Source of the DNA: Anaeromonas gelatinilytica
GTDB taxonomy: Bacteria; Bacillota; Clostridia; Tissierellales; SIT17
DNA length: 64,000 nt
Assembly: GCF_016820635.1 (NCBI RefSeq)
Contig: NZ_WSFU01000138.1
Span: 31,455-95,454 of the forward strand
Direction of reading: 5' to 3'
The translations under genes and the position numbers were made by a program. How positions within the stretch are numbered: the stretch's first letter is position 1; every line of letters starts with the position of its first letter. The notes under the pieces were generated by a model. It saw only the letters and a program-made list of their open reading frames with translations. It made no database searches and was not told the origin of the DNA. This document shows positions 57,527 to 64,000 of this stretch, one piece after another.

Positions 57527-60001
57527 GTGATAATAGAGGCGTTTAGAAAACAAGTGAATAAAAATAAAGATGGAATTGCAATAGATTGTGAAGGAACTAA
57601 AATAAGCTATGGAGAATTAGAGTTAAAGTCTAATTGGCTTGCAAATCAGTTATTAGATCACAATATTAATGCCAATGATATTGTTGCCGTAGTTATGGAT
57701 AATAGCATTCACTATATTATTTACATATTAGCAATTATGAAGATTGGTGGAACTTTCTTACCCATAGACAGCTCATTTCCTGATGCAAAAATTCAAACAA
57801 TTATAAATCAATCAAATTGCAAAAATATTATCACAAATAATCAGAATAGAATGAGTCAGATTTTTGATTGTGAAATATTGCAGTTTGATTGTTTCGAGAA
57901 ACTTCAAGTATTTGAATGTTCTAAAAATCTAGTAACTGCTTATATCATATTTACCTCAGGAACTACAGGAAGTCCTAAAGGGGTTGCTATTAGCGAAAAA
58001 TCTTTTTGGACTTTTTTACAATCTATGAGAGATGTGTTTGATGTAGAAAATTTTGAAAAAGTGGCTTTTTTAACATCAATTTCTTTTGATATTCACCTGG
58101 TAGAAACTATATTCCCATTGGTAAATGGAAAAACACTATTGGTGACAGAGAATAAAAAACAAAGTCATTCAGATATTAGCAAATTTTTAGCTATAAATAA
58201 AGTGGATTTTCTTCAACTCACACCCTCCCGATTAAAATTATTACTTCAAGATGGAAAAAATACTGTATTTTTAAAGTCATTAAAGTATTTATTGATTGGT
58301 GGAGAGGCATTTCCCAAGTTTCTTTTGAAAAAGGTTAAAAAATATACTAATGCAAAGATATTTAATATGTATGGACCTACGGAAGCAACAATATGGGTAA
58401 GTTGTGCTGATTTGACTGATACTAATACGATAAGCATAGGAAAAGCATTTTCTAATTCAGAACTATATATTGAGGATAATACACATGAGTTATTAATTGC
58501 AGGAAATTGTTTAACAGATGGATACTTAGGAAATCTTGAGTTAACTCAAAAAGCTTTTAAAACTTTAGAACATAGAGAGAATAAACGTTATTATCGTACT
58601 GGTGATGTTGTTAAAATGACTGAAGATGGAGATATACAAATCATTGGTAGATGTGATCGTCAGATTAAGATTAATGGTTATAGAATTGAACTAGAAGAAA
58701 TAGAAGATACCGCTTTACAGTTCAATAATAAAATAAGGGATGCTATAGTTTATTTCAAAAAGTTTGACAACTCTAATATTTTTGATTTGTATGTTGTATG
58801 CCAAGAACTTATACAAGTTGAGTATTTGCAACGATTCTTAAAAAATAGATTACCATATTATATGGTACCTCAAAATATATTTGTTATTGATGAGATTCCA
58901 TTAAACAGCAATGGCAAAGTAGATCATTCTAAATTTGAAGATTTGTATAAAAAACGAAAAAAAAGTTCAAAAAAATATGAACCAGTTTTGACAATTATAG
59001 AAAAAGTTACTGGTGTTCCAATTGTTAAGGATGTTGATGGTGGTAAAGGTGATATAAATTTAGGAAGTTTAAGTGTTGATTCAATTAACTTTGTAAGAAT
59101 CATCATTGAGTTAGAAAATTATTATGACATTGAATTTGATACTAAAATGATGGACTTTAAAATATATGAGAGTTTTCAAGAGTTAATAAATTATATAGAT
59201 TTGGCAGTGCAAAAAAAAGAATTAACTATACTAGATGAGTCTTTTGAGTGTAGTCACATGCTAGATCCAAATTATGAGAAATTATTGGGACAAGGTAGGT
59301 TCGGGATCGTTTATCGAGCAAGTGAAACTGAGGCTATAAAGTTTTTTCATCCGATTAGAGATAAAAATTCACTTAATGCTGAGATATACAAAGTTAAAGC
59401 TTTAAGTGGAAAAACACCATTTACAACTACGTTTATTGAAAGTGGTAATATCAACTACAACGATCAGAATGTACAATATTTCAAAATGCAATATATTGAA
59501 GGTGTTACAGTTGAGGAATTAATTATGTCTAAAAAAATTGACCCTTATGTATTGGTAACTATTTTATGTTCAATTGTTGGAACTTTAAAGGTTGCAACAA
59601 GCTTAGGTTTTGGACATCATGATATAACTATAAGGAACATCATGATTTCTGAAGATTATGAACAAATAATCCGAGGAAAAGAATATAGTGTATTTCTAAT
59701 TGATTTTGGAGCTCATCAGGATCTTAATGATTGTAGTGGTATTCTTGATGTTATTAATAAAATTTCTAAAAAACTTAAAGTCGAAAACGAAGAATCAGAA
59801 GAGTTTGTAAATTTTCTAAATAGTGTATATATACCACTACTTAGTAGATATGAAAAGGATATATCAACAGACCATGAAAAAGTAATTAGTGATATCTACC
59901 AAACACTACTTGATCATATACCAGAGAAATGGGATGGGTTAAAGAGCATACGAGAAAACAGATATAAATTGCCAGATTCAAATAATCATATATTAGTATA
60001 A
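57527..60001 (+). CDS. Adenylation(Gly)-carrier-protein kinase-like fusion
   Basis: About 824 residues from GTG 57527 (AAAGGA ten bases upstream; TTG 57518 is possible). Adenylation domain 1-480: FTSGTTGSPKG and code D-I-V-Q-L-G-M-I-W-K, close to glycine. Carrier domain: LGSLSVDSINFV (Ser519). From about 575 an intact eukaryotic-like kinase fold: P-loop LGQGRFGIVYRA, Lys605 in EAIKFF, catalytic loop GHHDITIRNIMI (Asp699) and DFG in LIDFGAH (Asp726). No transmembrane segment. A kinase fused behind an NRPS loading module is unusual; it may phosphorylate the carrier-bound intermediate or the finished product. Confidence 0.88.
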   Translation: MIIEAFRKQVNKNKDGIAIDCEGTKISYGELELKSNWLANQLLDHNINANDIVAVVMDNSIHYIIYILAIMKIGGTFLPIDSSFPDAKIQTIINQSNCKNIITNNQNRMSQIFDCEILQFDCFEKLQVFECSKNLVTAYIIFTSGTTGSPKGVAISEKSFWTFLQSMRDVFDVENFEKVAFLTSISFDIHLVETIFPLVNGKTLLVTENKKQSHSDISKFLAINKVDFLQLTPSRLKLLLQDGKNTVFLKSLKYLLIGGEAFPKFLLKKVKKYTNAKIFNMYGPTEATIWVSCADLTDTNTISIGKAFSNSELYIEDNTHELLIAGNCLTDGYLGNLELTQKAFKTLEHRENKRYYRTGDVVKMTEDGDIQIIGRCDRQIKINGYRIELEEIEDTALQFNNKIRDAIVYFKKFDNSNIFDLYVVCQELIQVEYLQRFLKNRLPYYMVPQNIFVIDEIPLNSNGKVDHSKFEDLYKKRKKSSKKYEPVLTIIEKVTGVPIVKDVDGGKGDINLGSLSVDSINFVRIIIELENYYDIEFDTKMMDFKIYESFQELINYIDLAVQKKELTILDESFECSHMLDPNYEKLLGQGRFGIVYRASETEAIKFFHPIRDKNSLNAEIYKVKALSGKTPFTTTFIESGNINYNDQNVQYFKMQYIEGVTVEELIMSKKIDPYVLVTILCSIVGTLKVATSLGFGHHDITIRNIMISEDYEQIIRGKEYSVFLIDFGAHQDLNDCSGILDVINKISKKLKVENEESEEFVNFLNSVYIPLLSRYEKDISTDHEKVISDIYQTLLDHIPEKWDGLKSIRENRYKLPDSNNHILV

Positions 60002-60021
60002 AAAATTTAAGGAGTAAAATT

Positions 60022-61296
60022 GTGTGTGATAATAATAAAATTCAAAAGTTGTTAGAAGATGTAAGCCAAGGTAAAAATTTTAAGATAGCTCTTACTGTAG
60101 TTTCAAAAGAATGTTTAGAAAAAAGGAAAGTTACTTATGAAATTGCGTCAAATAGCAAAGCTTTTACAGCTTTAGCAATTCTATTATTAGATAGTCAAGG
60201 TCACCTGAATATTAAAGATAATATATCAGAGTATCTTCCTATGGGATGGAATTTTAAAATGAATGGTAAAAAAGTGGATATATCTATATTACAATTACTA
60301 AATCATACTTCAGGACTACCTGGCAATACGTATAAGTTTATGTCTTCTTGTGAAAAAAAAGATTCATTAAAATCAATTGCAGAGAAAGTTATTAATGAAC
60401 CCATAATTGAAGAGCCTGGTAGTATTTTTAAATACACTACTGCTAGTTACTGTCTCTTAGGGTATTTGATAGAATGTATTTCTGGGAAAAGTTATCATCA
60501 ATTTATGGAAATGTCAATATTTAAACCTCTAGGTTTAAAGAATACTTATGCCACCCTATCAAAAGCACAGAATATGATCAGTGGTACACAAAGAAAACTT
60601 TGGTATAGAAAAGAAATTATAAAACCATATTATGAATTTGCACCTGCAGGGTTTCTTTATTCAACACCAGAAGATATGAGTAAGTGGATAAAAATACAGT
60701 TAGGCATCAGTAAAGTATCTGAGGAATTTAAAGCTATTATAAAACAAAGTCAAGATGAGTTATATTATGCTAAGACAGAAAAAAACAAAGTTTATTATGG
60801 TTTTGGATGGTATAAGAATATTGATGAAAATGTTTACTATCATGATGGAATGAATCCATTTTTTAGTTCTTACGTGATGTTTTCTAAAAATATAGACTCA
60901 GGTGTATGTATATTGAATAACAATTTATCAAGTAAAACTTCTTTGATTGCAAAAAAAACTTTTAAAGTAGTAAAAGGCGAAAAGGAAGATAGTAAGATTT
61001 CAAAGCGGGATAAAGAAGATAAAAAAGATTTAACTTTCAAAGTATATTTAATAATAGAAATGATTATTTTGATAAAGTTGCTCTTAAATCTTGATTATTT
61101 AATGATAGTTGATTTTTTGATCGCAATTTTTATAAGTAAAATTAGTGTGAAATCATTTTGGGAATATGAGTATTGGAAGAATATTAAAGTTTGGATATTA
61201 GATAGTATGAGATATTTTTTTTTCACTACTGTTCTTTTATTAATTTCACTTTTTCATCTGGCGGGTAACTATTTAGTAGATCTGGTGTTGAATTAA
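60022..61296 (+). CDS. ClbP-like D-asparaginyl peptidase, no signal peptide
   Basis: 424 residues from GTG 60022 (AAGGAG upstream). Serine peptidase of the ClbP/beta-lactamase class: YEIASNSKAFTALA (Ser43, Lys46, Glu40), FKYTTASY (Tyr138) and HDGMNPFFSS (His274). The C-terminal 90 residues hold three hydrophobic helices, as in ClbP. The N-terminus is short: there is no signal peptide and the strand-turn region present in the 25190 protein between the first beta strand and the SxxK is missing. It may be cytoplasm-facing, N-out by an unusual route, or degenerate. Confidence 0.82.
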   Translation: MCDNNKIQKLLEDVSQGKNFKIALTVVSKECLEKRKVTYEIASNSKAFTALAILLLDSQGHLNIKDNISEYLPMGWNFKMNGKKVDISILQLLNHTSGLPGNTYKFMSSCEKKDSLKSIAEKVINEPIIEEPGSIFKYTTASYCLLGYLIECISGKSYHQFMEMSIFKPLGLKNTYATLSKAQNMISGTQRKLWYRKEIIKPYYEFAPAGFLYSTPEDMSKWIKIQLGISKVSEEFKAIIKQSQDELYYAKTEKNKVYYGFGWYKNIDENVYYHDGMNPFFSSYVMFSKNIDSGVCILNNNLSSKTSLIAKKTFKVVKGEKEDSKISKRDKEDKKDLTFKVYLIIEMIILIKLLLNLDYLMIVDFLIAIFISKISVKSFWEYEYWKNIKVWILDSMRYFFFTTVLLLISLFHLAGNYLVDLVLN

Positions 61297-61385
61297 TAAG
61301 TTTATTAAGTATTATAGTCATATTTAGAATGTTAAATTTAGAGTTAGAATTTGATTTGAATAATTAATTATGTAGGAGGTATTTT

Positions 61386-62369
61386 ATGATTTTATTAAAT
61401 TATGAAACAGTAGAAACAGAAATATGTGATTGTATGATGGCATCACTTGTCAATACAGCATGTTATTATGGTAGCGAATATGAATACCTATTTAAAGGGG
61501 TTTGGGTGTTTGACTATCATAAAAAAAATGATGAAGAAACGAGTTTTTGGAAAAGATTATCTATACCTGGCCTTGTTGATGCTCATGAGCAATTAAGATT
61601 ATATCACGGAATTAATCTAATAACTTGTGATGGAGATTCATATGGAAGTTTTGTTAGTAAGGTTAAAGAAGAGCTAACTTTAGGGAATCCCGTGTGTATA
61701 GAGTTTAGTGCTTATCATTGCCCTTGGGCGGGAGTTTATCATAAGTATGAATTAAAACACTTTTGTTTAATTGTAGGGTACGATGAAACAAATAGAAAGT
61801 TTATCTGTTCAGATCCATACGTTACTGAAGATTTACAAGATTTTTCGATAGATGAGTTAGAGAAAGGTTTTACAAGATACTTTATTTTTAGGAAAGAAAC
61901 ACCTGAGAAAAGTTTTAAAAGTTGGAGAGAAGATTTATTATTAGGAGCAGAATCTAAATTCATTGAAACTGATGGAAGAAATATATTTCAAAAATTAAAA
62001 GACTTTGCTGAGGAAATAAAAAATCCAGATAATTTTATTGATGAAATGAGAAAACAAAACAGCGAATATTCTTATGAATTATTCTATCAAATGAAATATA
62101 TTTCGCATAGTAGATTAAATTATGGTCAATTTATTAAATATATTGCTGAAAAAACAGGTGTTACTGAGTTAAATAAATGTGTAGAGTTATTAATAAAATC
62201 TAGTAAAGAATGGAGAATTATTTGGTTAAAGTTTACAAAAGTTGCTTATATGATGAATGAAGTGAAAATTCAAAAGTTACTAGACAATGTATTCGAACGT
62301 ATTAACTATATTATTGATTTAGAGACAGAAACAGCAGAAAGAATTATCAGTATATGTAAAGTGAGATAA
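61386..62369 (+). CDS. BtrH-like cysteine acyltransferase 3
   Basis: 327 residues, GTAGGAGG upstream. ETEICDCMMASLVNTACYYG holds the probable nucleophile Cys; GNPVCIEFSAYHCPW, His in LKHFCLIVGYDE and Asp in ICSDPYVTED follow. Strongly similar in layout to the protein at 56477. It is the last gene of the second operon. Three such transferases with two free carriers suggest several acyl or aminoacyl decorations. Confidence 0.75.
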   Translation: MILLNYETVETEICDCMMASLVNTACYYGSEYEYLFKGVWVFDYHKKNDEETSFWKRLSIPGLVDAHEQLRLYHGINLITCDGDSYGSFVSKVKEELTLGNPVCIEFSAYHCPWAGVYHKYELKHFCLIVGYDETNRKFICSDPYVTEDLQDFSIDELEKGFTRYFIFRKETPEKSFKSWREDLLLGAESKFIETDGRNIFQKLKDFAEEIKNPDNFIDEMRKQNSEYSYELFYQMKYISHSRLNYGQFIKYIAEKTGVTELNKCVELLIKSSKEWRIIWLKFTKVAYMMNEVKIQKLLDNVFERINYIIDLETETAERIISICKVR

Positions 62370-62433
62370 TAAATTTAATATATAACCAGTTATTATTCGA
62401 GAATTTGCTATATATAAGAATAACTATAAAAAT

Positions 62434-62595
62434 TCAATTTTACATAATGATCACGGTTCTTAATTTATTTCTAAAGAGTTCATAGAATTTTGTGAAAGCA
62501 AAAATATTACACAAAGTGTGAGTAAAGCTGGTTGTTCATATGACAATGCTCCTATGGAGAGATATTTCAATTCATTTAAGAATGAATTTTATTAA
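62434..62595 (+). mobile_element. IS3-family transposase core relic downstream of the cluster
   Basis: Plus-strand frame: SILHNDHGS, stop, FISKEFIEFCESKNITQSVS, KAGCSYDNAPMERYFNSFKN EFY, stop. The first stop (TAA) replaces the Gln of DHGSQF. This is the catalytic core of IS3 OrfB, closely related to the minus-strand relic at 13435. The following bases to 62800 show decayed frames only. Confidence 0.8.
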
Positions 62596-62827
62596 ATTTA
62601 TTGTGTCTATTTTATCAATATGAATTTAGAGTTGATAAAACCTGTATTAGACGATGTTACTGGGTTCACCAGAACTGCACTAGAAATTGAGAATATAACA
62701 TTAGACATCAATTAAAGGTGTCAATAAGATATTATTTAAGAGCAAAATCTCTTTTTCACTTCAATTTCAGAGGGAGTCCTAAGAGGTATATAAAATCTAC
62801 TGTAGAAAATATGATAAGGAGGTCAAT

Positions 62828-63862
62828 ATGATAAAACCAAGAAGATTAAGAAAAGGGGATAAGATTGCCACTGTGAGTCTCTCTGATGGTAATGCTGGAG
62901 GTAAGATGCATCATCGTTATCAACTAGGTAAAAAAAGATTAGAAAAATTATATAATGTTGAAGTTGTTGAAATGCCAAATTCACAAAAAGGATCAGAGTA
63001 TATATATAAACATCCAGAAGCGAGAGCAGAAGATTTAATGAAGGCATTTGAAGATAAAAGTATAAATGCAATTATAACTAATACTGGTGGAGAAGATACA
63101 TTAAGAACAATGGAATATGTAAACTATAATATAATAAAAGATAATCCTAAAATTTTCATGGGATATTCAGATGCCACGGTTAATCATTTTATGTGTTATA
63201 AAGCTGGACTAGTAAGTTTCTATGGACCTGATATATTTGCACTAGCTGAGCCAGGGAAATTACCAAATTATATGAAAGAAGAAATATATGATAGTATATT
63301 TAATATTAATAATAAAAAAGAAATAAAGCAAAGTAAAGTATGGACATCAGATAAGTTCAATAAATTAAAAGCAGAGTCTTTTGAAAATACAAGAAAAATG
63401 AATACAGAAAAATATGGGTATGAGATATTACAAGGAACAGGAAAAGTAACAGGAAAACTGATAGGAGGTTGTTTAGAAGTATTAGAAATGATAAAAGCAA
63501 CTGAATTATGGCCTAATTTAGAAGAATGGAATAATAAAATATTATTTTTTGAAACTAGTGAAGATAGTCCAAATCCATATTGGTTAACTTGTTGGCTTAG
63601 AAATTATGCTGCTATTGGAGTGTTTGATAGGATAAACGGTATTATAATTGGAAAACCAAATAATGAGAAATACTATAACGAGTATAAAAAGATATATCTA
63701 CAGGTAATTAGAGAAGAAGTAGGAAGAGATGATTTACCTATATTATATAATATGAATTTTGGACATACCTTTCCAATGTGTATTCTACCCTATGGAATAG
63801 AAGCAGAAATTAATTGTGAATATAAAAAAATTGTATTAGTAGAGTCGGGAATTATACATTAA
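62828..63862 (+). CDS. S66 serine peptidase (LD-carboxypeptidase / MccF-like)
   Basis: 344 residues, AAGGAGG upstream. Family S66: RPRRLRKGDKIATVSLS-type start (here KPRRLRKGDKIATVSLS), nucleophile Ser in FMGYSDATVNH, Glu in LFFETSEDS and His in NMNFGHTFPM. Members either trim murein tetrapeptides (LdcA) or give immunity by cleaving toxic acyl-amidates and aminoacyl-nucleotides (MccF). The length and the FFETSED motif fit MccF-like proteins. It lies 460 bases beyond the biosynthetic operon across an IS relic, so a link to the cluster is possible but not shown. Confidence 0.85.
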   Translation: MIKPRRLRKGDKIATVSLSDGNAGGKMHHRYQLGKKRLEKLYNVEVVEMPNSQKGSEYIYKHPEARAEDLMKAFEDKSINAIITNTGGEDTLRTMEYVNYNIIKDNPKIFMGYSDATVNHFMCYKAGLVSFYGPDIFALAEPGKLPNYMKEEIYDSIFNINNKKEIKQSKVWTSDKFNKLKAESFENTRKMNTEKYGYEILQGTGKVTGKLIGGCLEVLEMIKATELWPNLEEWNNKILFFETSEDSPNPYWLTCWLRNYAAIGVFDRINGIIIGKPNNEKYYNEYKKIYLQVIREEVGRDDLPILYNMNFGHTFPMCILPYGIEAEINCEYKKIVLVESGIIH

Positions 63863-63914
63863 TTATGATAGGGAAATAGAAATTAAGTGTAGAAATAGTA
63901 TATAATAATATATA

Positions 63915-63938
63915 TTGTCAAAACTTCTTACTAAATAG
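63915..63938. repeat. Copy 4 (fragment) of the dispersed hairpin repeat
   Basis: 24 bases starting TTGTCAAAACTTCTTACTAA are identical to 18948-18971, then the sequences diverge. The right hairpin arm is missing here. The rest of the window to 64000 has no gene. Confidence 0.5.
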
Positions 63939-64000
63939 GAGGCCACTGAAAATCTTATGATTATTGAGTGAAATTAAAAATTTATAATGAAAAAATACTA

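Overview
The window is very AT-rich with Gram-positive style ribosome binding sites and clostridial-type proteins, so it most likely comes from an anaerobic Bacillota (class Clostridia). The genus cannot be fixed from the sequence alone.

Layout. (1) 1-8.3 kb is ordinary chromosome: the start of an SNF2-family helicase running off the left edge, asparagine synthase, an IclR regulator followed by an M20 peptidase and a YfcC-type permease, and an Rpn-family nuclease. (2) 8.6-19 kb is a gene graveyard. Intact small genes (pyrophosphatase, two nitroreductases, HxlR and Xre regulators, a methyltransferase) are scattered among at least five genes broken by stops, frameshifts or truncation and among relics of IS3, IS91 and probably IS200/IS605 elements. 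(3) 19.1-35.2 kb is a first nonribosomal peptide operon: Sfp-type PPTase, type II thioesterase, an NRPS predicted to load asparagine and epimerise it, a secreted D-asparaginyl-peptidase-like protein fused to a half ABC exporter, and a two-module NRPS ending in a thioesterase with a Cys nucleophile. (4) 35.2-35.9 kb is a gap holding a transposase relic. (5) 35.9-62.4 kb is a second, longer operon: thioesterase, SpoU-type RNA methyltransferase, a 3504-residue NRPS-PKS, PLP decarboxylase, PLP aminotransferase, two free carrier proteins, a B12 radical SAM enzyme, a trans-acyltransferase, three BtrH-like cysteine acyltransferases, a glycosyltransferase, an adenylation-carrier-kinase fusion and a second D-asparaginyl-peptidase-like protein. 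(6) A further IS3 relic and an S66 (LdcA/MccF-like) peptidase close the window.

How the genes may work together (inference). The first NRPS begins with a condensation domain of lipoinitiation appearance, selects Asn and carries an epimerase. This is the N-acyl-D-Asn 'prodrug' module known from zwittermicin, xenocoumacin and colibactin pathways. The membrane peptidase-ABC fusion would remove the acyl-D-Asn cap during export. The second operon appears to build a polyamine-like or amino-acyl decorated peptide-polyketide: the PKS module has no AT and uses the separate acyltransferase, its beta-keto group is transaminated by an embedded aminotransferase, and the decarboxylase, carrier proteins and BtrH-like proteins resemble the butirosin side-chain machinery. 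The SpoU methyltransferase, translationally coupled to the thioesterase, points to the ribosome as target. Unusual points are an 11-bp tandem duplication that splits the epimerase domain, a kinase domain fused to a glycine-specific NRPS module, a trans-AT whose only sensible start codon is AUC or AUU, and a second prodrug peptidase with no signal peptide.
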